Made by a program: the position numbers and the translations under genes
The notes under the pieces: model-generated
Databases searched by the model: none
What the model saw: only the letters and a program-made list of their open reading frames with translations
What the model was told of the DNA's origin: nothing
Origin: Psychrobacter sp. UBA6766
GTDB lineage: Bacteria; Pseudomonadota; Gammaproteobacteria; Pseudomonadales; Moraxellaceae
Direction: 5' to 3'
Length of the DNA: 42,483 bases
NCBI RefSeq assembly: GCF_002453355.1
Contig: NZ_DKGQ01000010.1
Location: 1-42,483 of the forward strand
Part shown: in pieces, positions 16,902-25,639 of the stretch
Layout of the letters: each line of letters begins with the position of its first letter
Position numbering within the stretch: the first letter of the stretch is position 1

Positions 16902-16919
16902 GATTGACTCCTCCAGAAG

Positions 16920-17831
16920 CTAAAACATGGCCGCATCAATATCACGGCTAATCAAGGTACCGACGCCTTCGTTAGTAAAAATCTCTAACAGTGTCGCATG
17001 TGGCACACGACCGTCGACGATAACTGCGCTTTTTACGCCGCTACGAACTGCGTCGAGCGCACACTGAATCTTGGGAATCATACCACCTGAAATCGTACCG
17101 TCTTCAATCAAGCTATCCACTTTCTTAGGCGTCAATCCCGTGACCACTTCACCATCACGGCCCAACACGCCTTTGATATTGGTCAGAAGCATCAGCTTTT
17201 CTGCTTGTAAAAACTCAGCGACTTTACCCGCGACCAAGTCAGCATTGATGTTATAAGTGTTGCCCTCAGAATCAACCCCAAGCGGGGCAATGACAGGGAT
17301 AAAATCAGAGGCAATCAGCATATTAATCACGTCTTTATTGACGCTGACCACATCGCCGACAAAGCCCAAATCGACTGGTACAGCAATACCATCTGCGCCG
17401 ATTTTTTCCATCATTAACTTTTTGGCTAAGATTAAATTGGCATCTTTACCCGTCAGGCCAATGGCGCGGCCGCCGTGCTTATTGATTAAGCTAACGATAG
17501 ATTTATTGACGCTACCGCCAAGTACCATCTCAACGATATCCATCGTGCTTTTGTCAGTCACGCGCATGCCGTCGATACGATCAGATTGACGACCGAGTTC
17601 TTTTAACAAATTATCCACTTGTGGACCGCCACCGTGAACGACCACAGGATGGAGACCAACGGTTTTTAATAAAACGATATCACGAGCAAATGAGCTTTCA
17701 AGCGCAGGGTCGGTCATGGCATTGCCGCCGTATTTGACGACGATGAGCTTATCAACAAAGCGTTGAATATAAGGCAGCGCTGTGGTTAATACTTCTGCGG
17801 TAATTTTGGCTTCATCCAAATTAAGCGTCAT
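16920..17831 (-). CDS. argB: Acetylglutamate kinase
   Basis: ArgB phosphorylates N-acetyl-L-glutamate, the second step of arginine synthesis, in the cytoplasm. The 303-aa protein shows the amino-acid-kinase fold motifs VVKYGGNAM (31-39) and VVHGGGPQVDNLL (from 64), then GLTGKDANLI, NINADLVAGKVAEFL and the C-terminal GGMIPKIQCALDAV and TNEGVGTLI. Length and motifs are typical. TAGGAG lies about 9 nt before the start. It follows the phosphomannomutase gene (102-nt gap), an order also known from Pseudomonas (dut-algC-argB), so the linkage reflects chromosome history rather than a shared pathway. Confidence 0.97.
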   Translation of the reverse strand: MTLNLDEAKITAEVLTTALPYIQRFVDKLIVVKYGGNAMTDPALESSFARDIVLLKTVGLHPVVVHGGGPQVDNLLKELGRQSDRIDGMRVTDKSTMDIVEMVLGGSVNKSIVSLINKHGGRAIGLTGKDANLILAKKLMMEKIGADGIAVPVDLGFVGDVVSVNKDVINMLIASDFIPVIAPLGVDSEGNTYNINADLVAGKVAEFLQAEKLMLLTNIKGVLGRDGEVVTGLTPKKVDSLIEDGTISGGMIPKIQCALDAVRSGVKSAVIVDGRVPHATLLEIFTNEGVGTLISRDIDAAMF

Positions 17832-17933
17832 GACATGCTCCTAAAAGACAAGGTTAAACGGTTGATTGAGGGTTTCTGCTTCTTTCTAGCATTCTTTAAT
17901 AAAATAAATGGTAAAAAGTCATTTCAATAACAT

Positions 17934-19646
17934 TTATTCAGCAACAATAGCCAAAATTTGCGTGGCTAAATGCTCGTTAAATGGGTGGCATAAAGCGGCG
18001 AATCTCGTTTGAATATCGATAAGGTCGTCGATGCTATCACCAGCAAAGCGCACCGTTAGGTTTTGACTGGTATTTGATTGGCGCAATACGCCAAACCCGC
18101 GTGCAAAATCTAGGCGCACCCCATCAATACAGCTGAGCTTGGTACCTACTGGTAATAACGCTTGCGCCTGCTCTAAAGTCATAGATCGGCTTTTAATCGA
18201 ACAAGTACAAAATGAGGGCGTACCAGCAATGATGGCGTGCGAGTCGGATTGGGCAATAAAAGTAGCCGATGTTGCATGAACCAATTGCTGTAGATACTGG
18301 CAGAATATAGCCAAATGCTGCACGATTGAACAGTCGTTAATAATGGCCTCTGGCAGCGGTAAATAATGATCGGCCGTACTGACGATAACGGGTAAGCCAT
18401 CAATGATGTCGGCCAGTTTGGCTGTACGGTTTGGCTCAGCGCGTTGGGGTCCTACTAACCAATGTAGCAATCTTAATGCTGCATACATAGCGTCATCATA
18501 AAGAATAAAGCGGTTATCATTAAAAATAAAATGTCCGGATAATTCTCCTGCAAAGATAATTTCACCATCAGACTGCTGCATTTGTTGCCGCATTAGACTA
18601 CTACCTGTTTTACTAATCACGGGCATTGCGCCAAGTTTAGTAATGAGCTTTGGTAAATGATGACAGCATTTAATATCAAAGAGCACTTGAGGGCTTAATA
18701 GTGAAGATTCTAACGACTGTGGACGCTCAGTGACGGCTATTTTCGCTAATAGATAAAGCAGATGATCAGGTGTAACAACCTTGCCATGATTATCGACCAC
18801 CATTAGTCGATCGCCATCACCATCAAAGGCGATACCGATATCTGCCCGATGGATAAGAACATGTTGCTGCAATTGTTTAAGGCGTTTCGGCTCAGTTGGA
18901 TCAGGGTTTCCTGACGGGAAGTCACCGTTTGGGGTGTCATTTAACATGATGACGTGCCGGCAAAAATGCCCAAATAAGGGTTGAGCAAAATTGCTGGTCG
19001 CGCCATGCATACAATCAATCACCACGACCAAATCAAGTTTAGAAGAGGGGGTTTGGTTACCTTTTACATTCTGGTTGTTTTTTTGACTAGCATCACGGCA
19101 AATTTGTCTAAAGACTTGCTTAATTCCATCGGTATAAGCGTTTGCTACTTGGTCAGCGGATAAGTATGGCTGATTACGATAATTAATCTTATTGAGGGTG
19201 TTTAAAGCATAGTTTTGAGCATTTCCGTGAGCTATCTGCTGATATAGCGCTTGAATATCTGTGCTACTAGGAGAGATATGATTGACTAACCACTTGACCC
19301 CTAAAATGTCTTTTGCGGAATGGCTCGCGGTGACGATAATGCCATGCCCCTGATATTGATCAGCCCAAAAAATCATCATGGGCGTGGTCACTAAACCCAA
19401 TTGGATAACGTGTAAACCATGCTGGGATAAAATATCAGCGAGAGTCTGTGCAATGGTATTGCTACTATTGCGAACGTCATGACCAATCACGACGATGTTT
19501 TTTTCGTTATCAATGCTTTGCTGACCCTGATAAAGGTGGGTAAAAGCGTGCCCTAATACGCGAATAAAGTCATCAGTAAAATGCTGGCGCGAACCGCGAA
19601 TATCATAAGCACGAAATAAGGATTGCTGCGCAACAAAAGACGGCAT
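17934..19646 (-). CDS. algC: Phosphomannomutase/phosphoglucomutase (AlgC-like), divergent
   Basis: This alpha-D-phosphohexomutase interconverts hexose 1- and 6-phosphates for LPS and polysaccharide precursors. RAYDIRG (12-18), catalytic Ser108 in VTASHS (the same number as in P. aeruginosa AlgC), the metal loop FDGDGDRLMVVD, the sugar loop GELSGHFIF and the C-terminal phosphate loop with RQSNTSQNLTVRF are all present. At 570 aa it is about 100 longer than AlgC, with insertions near residues 188-205 (polar, Asn/Gln/Lys) and between domains 3 and 4. The loop after the serine reads SHSAKD instead of the usual SHNP. AAGGAGAG 8 nt upstream fixes the start. Neighbours dut and argB match Pseudomonas order. 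Confidence 0.9.
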   Translation of the reverse strand: MPSFVAQQSLFRAYDIRGSRQHFTDDFIRVLGHAFTHLYQGQQSIDNEKNIVVIGHDVRNSSNTIAQTLADILSQHGLHVIQLGLVTTPMMIFWADQYQGHGIIVTASHSAKDILGVKWLVNHISPSSTDIQALYQQIAHGNAQNYALNTLNKINYRNQPYLSADQVANAYTDGIKQVFRQICRDASQKNNQNVKGNQTPSSKLDLVVVIDCMHGATSNFAQPLFGHFCRHVIMLNDTPNGDFPSGNPDPTEPKRLKQLQQHVLIHRADIGIAFDGDGDRLMVVDNHGKVVTPDHLLYLLAKIAVTERPQSLESSLLSPQVLFDIKCCHHLPKLITKLGAMPVISKTGSSLMRQQMQQSDGEIIFAGELSGHFIFNDNRFILYDDAMYAALRLLHWLVGPQRAEPNRTAKLADIIDGLPVIVSTADHYLPLPEAIINDCSIVQHLAIFCQYLQQLVHATSATFIAQSDSHAIIAGTPSFCTCSIKSRSMTLEQAQALLPVGTKLSCIDGVRLDFARGFGVLRQSNTSQNLTVRFAGDSIDDLIDIQTRFAALCHPFNEHLATQILAIVAE

Positions 19647-19694
19647 CGCTTACTCTCCTTATTGTCGTGATAAATGGGTAGTGATAAATGGAAA

Positions 19695-19729
19695 ATAAAT
19701 CGCTCGTTATTTTTATTGATGCGATTTAT
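19695..19729 (-). repeat. Inverted repeat between dut and the phosphomannomutase gene
   Basis: ATAAATCGC (19695-19703) and GCGATTTAT (19721-19729) are a perfect 9-bp inverted repeat with a 17-nt loop. On the minus strand TTTTCC follows, so it may be a weak terminator or attenuator 24 nt past the dut stop. Confidence 0.5.
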
Positions 19730-19752
19730 GGTAGATAGAAAATTGGTTACTT

Positions 19753-20217
19753 TTACTGACGACCAGAGTGACCAAAACCACCCGCGCCGCGAGCGCTGAT
19801 ATCACTAAACTCTGATACCACTTCAAACTCAGGGCGAGCAACCGGAACGACCACATATTGCGCCATACGCTCGGCAGGATTTAAGACAAAATCTTCGTTA
19901 CTGCGATTCCAAATACTGACCATTAGCTCACCTTGATAATCGGCGTCAATCAAGCCAACCAAATTGCCCAAAACGATACCATGCTTATGACCGAGTCCTG
20001 AGCGCGGCAAAATCATGCCAGCAAAGTCAGGATCTTGAATATAAACCGCAAGACCAGTGCCAATTAAATGGGTGGCACCTGCTTTGATCGTTAAAGGCTC
20101 ATCTATACAAGCTCGCAAGTCGATTCCTGCGCTGCCATCAGTCGCACGAGTCGGTAAAGAAAACGCTTTATCTTCAGTAATTTTTGGGTTTAAGACTTTA
20201 ACTTGAACAGCTTGCAT
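19753..20217 (-). CDS. dut: Deoxyuridine 5'-triphosphate nucleotidohydrolase (dUTPase)
   Basis: Dut hydrolyses dUTP to dUMP and pyrophosphate, keeping uracil out of DNA and feeding dTMP synthesis. All five trimeric-dUTPase motifs are visible in the 154 aa: ATDGSAGIDLRA near 25, LPRSGLGHKHGIVLGNLVGLIDADYQGEL in the middle (motifs 2 and 3), RMAQYVVVPV (motif 4) and the C-terminal flexible arm RGAGGFGHSGRQ (motif 5). Length is typical (E. coli 151). It lies 69 nt downstream of mgtE and 106 nt upstream of the phosphomannomutase gene on the same strand. Confidence 0.97.
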   Translation of the reverse strand: MQAVQVKVLNPKITEDKAFSLPTRATDGSAGIDLRACIDEPLTIKAGATHLIGTGLAVYIQDPDFAGMILPRSGLGHKHGIVLGNLVGLIDADYQGELMVSIWNRSNEDFVLNPAERMAQYVVVPVARPEFEVVSEFSDISARGAGGFGHSGRQ

Positions 20218-20286
20218 AACGCACTCACTTAACGGTTTGATGGTTTTATAAATGACAATTTTATCACTGATGGATGCCTAATTTAG

Positions 20287-21690
20287 CTAAAGAATTAATA
20301 TGCTCGCCAAGCCCAAGAATGACATAAAGCCGACAATATCGGTCACGGTGGTTAGGATAACCGAGGCAGAGAGGGCAGGGTCGATATTCATACGCTTTAG
20401 CATTAGCGGAATACTAATGCCGGACACGTTAGCGGCGGTCATATTAATCGCAATGGCCAAACCGATGACTGCACTGATTTTAACATCATGAAACCATAAT
20501 TGAGCAATTATCGCCATGATTATCGCCCATATGATACCGTTTATCGCCCCGACCCACAGCTCTTTATTGAGTAACCATAAGCGGTTGGAGCCGCCGATTT
20601 GACCCATTGCCATGCCGCGAATGACGACAGTAAGCGTTTGTGAGCCTGCAATACCGCCCATACTGGCGACCACAGGCATGAGAATCGCCAGCGCTACTAC
20701 CTTTGCCAGTACGGCTTCGAACTGTCCGATTACCGCAGCGGCCAATAGTGCGGTACATAAATTTATGCCAAGCCAAATACTTCGGCTTTTGGCACTGGTC
20801 AAAATAGGCGCAAACAGCTCTTCATCTTGGCTAACACCGGCCAGGTTTTTCATCGTGCTATCGACATCATCTTGGATAATTTCCATAATGTCTTCGCCAT
20901 TTAACTGACCAACCAATTCGCCATGGCTGTTAATCACGGGCGCAAAGCGAATATCTTCTGAACGGAAGATCGCCGCTGCATCTTGAATATCTAAGCGATC
21001 ATTGATAGTAATGGCATTATGAATTAAATCAGCCACCAACGTTGTTTGATTATGTTTAATCAAGTCCGCCAAACTGAGAAGGCCAAGCAGTTGCTGGCTT
21101 TGATCGACGACCAGTAGCTCTTTACTTTCCTCATCGAGCAAATCGGCATTTTCTCGCAGCCAGTTTTGTACCTCAGCAAGCGATATATCTTCCCTGACTT
21201 GAATAAGCTCAGGATCCATATAACTACCAACTTCCCAGTCGTTATAAGTATCGAGCTTATTGACCTGAACTCGAATCTCTTCATCCAAGGTCGCCATCAC
21301 CGAAGTTCGTACGCTTTCGGTGACGGTATCCAAAATCTCCGAGATGTCCTGCGCATCAAGGTCTTGAGTAAATAGCGAGATTTCTTTTGACGAGACGTTT
21401 TCTAACAGCGGCTGGCGGGTATCAAACTCGAGCTCTGCAAGGACTTCACCTTTGATGTCTTCTGGCACTTGCGCCCAAATCAATAACCGATTTTGGCTAG
21501 GAAAGGACTCGAGCAAGCTGGCAATCTCATATTCTGATTGCTTTTCTAAAAACTCAGTAATCGCCTCGAACGCTTTATCCGCAACCAACTCCTGCAAATA
21601 CAGCAGCTTATATTCACCGCTAGACTCTACCGGATTGTAGTCGCCTTGTCGTGTCGTTAGTCGTTCAGGATTCGGCGTCGAGGTGGGCAT
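20287..21690 (-). CDS. mgtE: Magnesium transporter MgtE
   Basis: MgtE is a homodimeric, Mg2+-gated channel of the inner membrane. The 467 aa show the three standard parts. First comes an N-terminal helical domain (about 30-150, with LLESFPSQNRLLIWAQVP). A CBS pair follows (about 155-280, with YMDPELIQVREDISLAEVQNWL and GQLNGEDIMEIIQDD). From about 300 there are five transmembrane helices with the conserved MPVVASMGGIAGSQTLTVVIRGMA. GGAA sits just before the ATG. It begins the minus-strand run mgtE-dut-algC-argB; whether they share a transcript is not clear. No M-box-like magnesium riboswitch is evident in the 254-nt upstream gap. Confidence 0.95.
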   Translation of the reverse strand: MPTSTPNPERLTTRQGDYNPVESSGEYKLLYLQELVADKAFEAITEFLEKQSEYEIASLLESFPSQNRLLIWAQVPEDIKGEVLAELEFDTRQPLLENVSSKEISLFTQDLDAQDISEILDTVTESVRTSVMATLDEEIRVQVNKLDTYNDWEVGSYMDPELIQVREDISLAEVQNWLRENADLLDEESKELLVVDQSQQLLGLLSLADLIKHNQTTLVADLIHNAITINDRLDIQDAAAIFRSEDIRFAPVINSHGELVGQLNGEDIMEIIQDDVDSTMKNLAGVSQDEELFAPILTSAKSRSIWLGINLCTALLAAAVIGQFEAVLAKVVALAILMPVVASMGGIAGSQTLTVVIRGMAMGQIGGSNRLWLLNKELWVGAINGIIWAIIMAIIAQLWFHDVKISAVIGLAIAINMTAANVSGISIPLMLKRMNIDPALSASVILTTVTDIVGFMSFLGLASILIL

Positions 21691-21944
21691 AAAGATTCCA
21701 AGTTTTGAACAGGTATAAATAATAATGACCGAAATAGCGGCTTTGAGTTCAAGGTCTAGCGATATTTATTAGCCAGTTTTTTATTATGGTTGGCTTAAAA
21801 TAAAATCGTTACGTTAATAGTCAGGTGTGACTGGTATAAATTTTCCTTGCTTGCTGCTGTCACAGAGGCTACAAAAAATTCATCCCAGTCGCACTACTTT
21901 GGTTTTAAAGTCAGTTTACTAAAAGTCAGTCTATTATATTGAGC

Positions 21945-23978
21945 TTAGCGGTTTCCTAATAAGGCGCGAATATTGGCTAAATATTCATCAGCGACTTTTT
22001 CAGGGTCTTTGCTGGCTTTTTTCTTTTTTGCTTTGGCAGGCCAGTCGATGTGATCTTCTGGCAATTCATCCAAAAACCGTGATTCTGAGGTCACACGCAT
22101 TTGACCGCCTGCACGGCGCTGGGTGGCGAGCGTCAATGTTAGCTCACGACGGGCACGGGTAATTCCCACGTACATTAGGCGCCGTTCTTCTTCGACCGTT
22201 TCACTGAGAATAGAGTTGCGATGTGGCAGCATCTCTTCCTCAAGTCCCATGATGTAGACGTAATCAAATTCCAAACCTTTTGCCGCATGTAAGGTCATGA
22301 GGTTGACTTTATTAGTATTCTCTTCTTCTTGCTGTTGCTCTAGCATATCAAGCAGCACCAATTTGCGAATGATGGTATCAATCGTTCGGTCGTCATCTTC
22401 TTCAGCGCGATTAATCAGTGACTGAATACTGGTATAAAGCATATCAATATTATCGATACGGTTTTTTTCTTGTTGCGGCGTTTTGGCATCGCTACGAACA
22501 AAGTCAATGTAGCCAGTTTCATCAATCATTTGACGCACGATAGGAACAGGATCGGGGTGCTGATCGAGCTCACGAGTGTAGTGTTCGATAAAGTCGCCAA
22601 ACTCTTTTAGCGTCCCATAGGCTTTTGATGGCAAAACGTGAGCAAGACCGGCATGGGTACAAGATGCCAATAGCGAGATGCTATGCTCTTGTGAAAAAAG
22701 GCCAAGCTTTTCAAGGGTTGCAGGTCCCATTCCGCGCTTCGGTGTATTGATAATTCTTAAAAACGCGCTGTCATCTTCAGGGTTTAAAATCAGACGCAGA
22801 TAGCCCATGATGTCTTTAATTTCACTTCGGGCAAAGAATGACTGACCGCCGGATAATTTATAAGGGACTTGCAACTGGCGCAGTTGTGCCTCAAGCATGC
22901 GCGCTTGAAAATTACTACGATAAAGCACTGCATATTGTTCCCACTCATTTCCAAAGCGCAGTTTATGCGTGACGATCTCCTTTGCCACGCGCTCCGACTC
23001 ATCGTCGTCATTACGGCAGTTAATAATGCGGATTTTTTCGCCTTGACCTTTATCTGACCAAAGTTTCTTTTCAAATAAATGCTCGTTATTGGTAATAACC
23101 GCGTTGGCAGAGGTTAAAATACGCGTGGTCGAGCGGTAATTTTGCTCAAGCATGACGATTTTTAATTTGGGGAAATCTTCTTTAAGCAGTGCCATGTTTT
23201 CAGGTTTTGCACCGCGCCACGCATAGATAGATTGGTCGTCATCGCCAACAACGGTAAAGCGCCCCTGCGGTCCGACCAGATATTTAATCATTTCGTACTG
23301 GGCGGTATTGGTATCTTGATACTCATCGACTAAAAGGTAACGGATACGGTTTTGCCATTTATCACGCAGCTCAGCATTTTCACGCAATATCTTAGTCGGC
23401 AACACAATCAAATCGTCAAAATCAACCGCATTGTAAGCGCGCAAATTACGCTCGTATAAAGCATAAAGCGTAGCAAAAATCATATCTTCTGGATCGTCTA
23501 AGGTTTCCATCGCCTTATCAGGTTCGATAAGATCATTTTTCCAATCAGAAATCATTTTTATCGCTTTGCCAACCAGCTCACGGCTTTCCGCGCCACTTAG
23601 ATTGTCGCGCATCATCAGCTCCATCAGCAGGCGTTTACTATCATCGCTGTCCATGATCGAGAAGTTGCCTTTGAGTGGCGTATGAATCAGCTCATAACGC
23701 AAAAACTGAAGCCCGAATTGGTGGAAGGTTGACACCGTCAGACCGCGCGTTTTTTCACTTGGCAGCAACTTTCCAACCCGGGCTTTCATTTCACGCGCTG
23801 CTTTATTGGTAAAGGTGACCGCAGTGATGCGCTCAGCTGGCATGTTGCATTCTTCGATCAGATAGGCAATCTTACGCGTAATAACCGAGGTTTTACCTGA
23901 GCCTGCTCCCGCCAATACCAATAAAGGTCCTGAGACATAAAGCATGGCTTCTTGTTGTTTGGGATTAAGTTGACTCAT
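21945..23978 (-). CDS. rep: ATP-dependent DNA helicase Rep (UvrD/Rep family, SF1A)
   Basis: Rep is a 3'-5' SF1A helicase that helps replication forks pass protein-bound DNA. The 677 aa have the Q-motif LNPKQQEAM, Walker A GAGSGKT (24-30), LLVDEYQDTNTAQYEMI (motif II), GDDDQSIYAWRGA (motif III), LEQNYRST (motif IV), LMTLHAAKGLEFDYVYIMG (motif V) and RRLMYVGITRARREL (motif VI). LSGGQSFFARSEIKD and length close to E. coli Rep (673 aa) favour Rep over UvrD (720 aa). A basic KKKKASKDPEK tail lies near the C-terminus. AGG lies about 8 nt before the ATG. It appears to be a single-gene unit. Confidence 0.94.
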   Translation of the reverse strand: MSQLNPKQQEAMLYVSGPLLVLAGAGSGKTSVITRKIAYLIEECNMPAERITAVTFTNKAAREMKARVGKLLPSEKTRGLTVSTFHQFGLQFLRYELIHTPLKGNFSIMDSDDSKRLLMELMMRDNLSGAESRELVGKAIKMISDWKNDLIEPDKAMETLDDPEDMIFATLYALYERNLRAYNAVDFDDLIVLPTKILRENAELRDKWQNRIRYLLVDEYQDTNTAQYEMIKYLVGPQGRFTVVGDDDQSIYAWRGAKPENMALLKEDFPKLKIVMLEQNYRSTTRILTSANAVITNNEHLFEKKLWSDKGQGEKIRIINCRNDDDESERVAKEIVTHKLRFGNEWEQYAVLYRSNFQARMLEAQLRQLQVPYKLSGGQSFFARSEIKDIMGYLRLILNPEDDSAFLRIINTPKRGMGPATLEKLGLFSQEHSISLLASCTHAGLAHVLPSKAYGTLKEFGDFIEHYTRELDQHPDPVPIVRQMIDETGYIDFVRSDAKTPQQEKNRIDNIDMLYTSIQSLINRAEEDDDRTIDTIIRKLVLLDMLEQQQEEENTNKVNLMTLHAAKGLEFDYVYIMGLEEEMLPHRNSILSETVEEERRLMYVGITRARRELTLTLATQRRAGGQMRVTSESRFLDELPEDHIDWPAKAKKKKASKDPEKVADEYLANIRALLGNR

Positions 23979-24534
23979 AAAATGACCTGTAAGACGAAAG
24001 CAAAAAAGAAAATAAAACGGATAGCAGCATCGTTAAATACACATTGCGTCAATAAAAAAGGGAACAATATAGCGAGGCTTTTAGAAAAACAATACTTTGA
24101 GTGAGAAGGTAATAAAAACGATACCTCTAATAAAATCCTCGTTACTAGCAAAGACGATATTTTTGACAAAGTGAAACCAATAATAAAGGTAACAAAATGT
24201 GTGATTGAATAACGACAAAGTATCAAAATTAGGTGAGCCATTATAAAGCAAAAACTAAGCCTTTGGGTGAGGAGTTGGCGACAGGTTTTAAGACGAAAAA
24301 GCGTTTGGTTTTCGCGGCTTACACTATATATACGAGTCTTTGTTCAGAAAGTCGGATTTAAGGTTAATATAAGGTAATGTCTATACCATAGTTTATAGTA
24401 AAAAAAATATGTTTTTTTTGCAGATAAAATGACCGTTCAATGCAGTTAAAAACTAGCTTTTAATTGCTAATATGCGTATAGTACGTAAATAATTTATGCC
24501 AGTTGTCACGTCATTGTTGACCACGTGTATGAGC

Positions 24535-24580
24535 TATTAAATCAATTAAATAAACTGTCGAATATGATATTGATTTAATA
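24535..24580. promoter_or_regulatory. 12-bp perfect inverted repeat upstream of the nuo promoter
   Basis: TATTAAATCAAT (24535-24546) and ATTGATTTAATA (24569-24580) are exact reverse complements with a 22-nt spacer. The half-site centres are about 34 bp apart, roughly three helical turns. It lies about 110 nt upstream of the candidate nuo -35 box and could be a two-site operator or activator site. Confidence 0.5.
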
Positions 24581-24692
24581 AGTTGATCTTACGTTGTTAA
24601 AAGATGCGTTGGGCGACCAGCCTTTTATCCGTATGCATGCCGGAATATTTATAGTTGGTCATGTCTGACATCGTCGTCAATAAGCTTGATAA

Positions 24693-24721
24693 TTGGTTAT
24701 TACCAGCACAGTAGCTATAAT
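24693..24721 (+). promoter_or_regulatory. Candidate sigma70 promoter of the nuo operon
   Basis: TTGGTT (24693-24698) and a consensus TATAAT (24716-24721) are exactly 17 nt apart. Transcription would start near 24728, giving a leader of about 174 nt before nuoA. Confidence 0.6.
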
Positions 24722-24901
24722 AGTCATTGAAAGATCAGAGTGGTTTAAATACCTTTACTCACATCAAATGACTTAATGACAGCTATTTTATGATAGCTAC
24801 TTTGTGTTTTCGTCTGCGTTATGCTTATCGCCATTACCACCATCATTTGTGAGTATTCGCGGTGCGCTTGACACTCGATTGGGTGAGGAGCACGTATTAT
24901 C

Positions 24902-25525
24902 ATGTCTGCTTTTAATTGGTCAGCAATTGCTTTTATTTTAGCCGCCATTGGGCTAGTTGTCTTTATGCTGGTCGTTCCGCGCTTACTTGGCGGTCGCTCT
25001 CAGGGCACACAAAAAGAAGAAGTATTTGAAGCGGGTGTTGTCGGAGCTGGCAATGCCCGCATTCGTTTGTCTGCTAAATTCTATTTGGTCGCAATTTTCT
25101 TTGTAATCTTTGACTTAGAAGCGCTGTATTTGTATGCATACGCGGTATCAGTGCGGGAAACAGGCTGGCTTGGATTTGCGACAGCAGCAACGTTTATCGT
25201 CGATTTATTGATTGGTTTGGTTTACGCCTTGAGCTTGGGCGCACTCAACTGGTCACCAGCGGATAAGCGCCGCAAACAAGCGCGTTTATATGCAGCGCCT
25301 GCGGGCTTTAATTTGGCTGACATTACCCAGTTTGATGGCGTTGATGAGCTTATGGTTGACCCAACAGGCAAAATTCCAGCGCAGTCTTCAGGACAAATTA
25401 ATGTCTCAAACAACATCGAGACCAATCGCCGTCACCTGCAAAATATCGACCATATTAATACCACAGGTAATGTGACGTCTGTGGATTTTGCCACGTCTGC
25501 GCGACAGGATAATATCAAAGGCTAA
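24902..25525 (+). CDS. nuoA: NADH-quinone oxidoreductase subunit A with long C-terminal tail
   Basis: NuoA is a three-helix membrane-arm subunit of complex I near the quinone site. The conserved part has GGRSQGTQKEEVFEAGVVGAGNARIRLSAKFYLVAIFFVIFDLEALYLYAYAV in outline: a Glu-rich loop after helix 1 and the FDLEA motif in helix 2. The core ends near residue 125 (LGALNWSP). About 80 extra residues follow, mostly polar and without helices, whereas E. coli NuoA is 147 aa in all. GAGGAG lies 11 nt before the ATG. It is the first gene of the operon, with a 114-nt gap to nuoB. Confidence 0.95.
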   Translation: MSAFNWSAIAFILAAIGLVVFMLVVPRLLGGRSQGTQKEEVFEAGVVGAGNARIRLSAKFYLVAIFFVIFDLEALYLYAYAVSVRETGWLGFATAATFIVDLLIGLVYALSLGALNWSPADKRRKQARLYAAPAGFNLADITQFDGVDELMVDPTGKIPAQSSGQINVSNNIETNRRHLQNIDHINTTGNVTSVDFATSARQDNIKG

Positions 25526-25639
25526 GCGCTTTTGGCCTCTTATTCCAGTGTGGCCACTTATTCATATAAATAATAGAAGTTATGGCGATAGTGATGACCA
25601 ATGCTTATCACGTAGCGCCTATAATAAAGGTTGTATGTT

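Larger units (their letters stand above)
23979..24901. other. Non-coding 0.9-kb region between rep and nuoA
   Basis: The two genes diverge, so both promoters must be here. It is AT-rich and I found no believable gene. Noted elements are an A8-TATG-T8 tract at 24400-24419, a 12-bp perfect inverted repeat at 24535-24580, a sigma70-like promoter at 24693-24721, and a small hairpin AGCTAT/ATAGCT at 24781-24798 in the presumed nuoA leader. An open frame on the minus strand (23975-24241) overlaps the rep start by ATGA but lacks a ribosome binding site and looks like chance AT-rich coding. Confidence 0.6.

Noticed and set aside
21691..21944. Magnesium-sensing (M-box) riboswitch before mgtE
   Set aside because: The leader has only small isolated hairpins and no multi-helix conserved core that I recognise.
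23975..24241. 88-aa hydrophobic minus-strand frame overlapping the rep start by ATGA
   Set aside because: The overlap looks like translational coupling, but there is no ribosome binding site at its ATG, the protein resembles translated AT-rich non-coding DNA, and it matches no family I know.
25631..25639. TTG start for nuoB
   Set aside because: It would leave no spacing to the AAGG ribosome binding site; the ATG at 25640 fits better.
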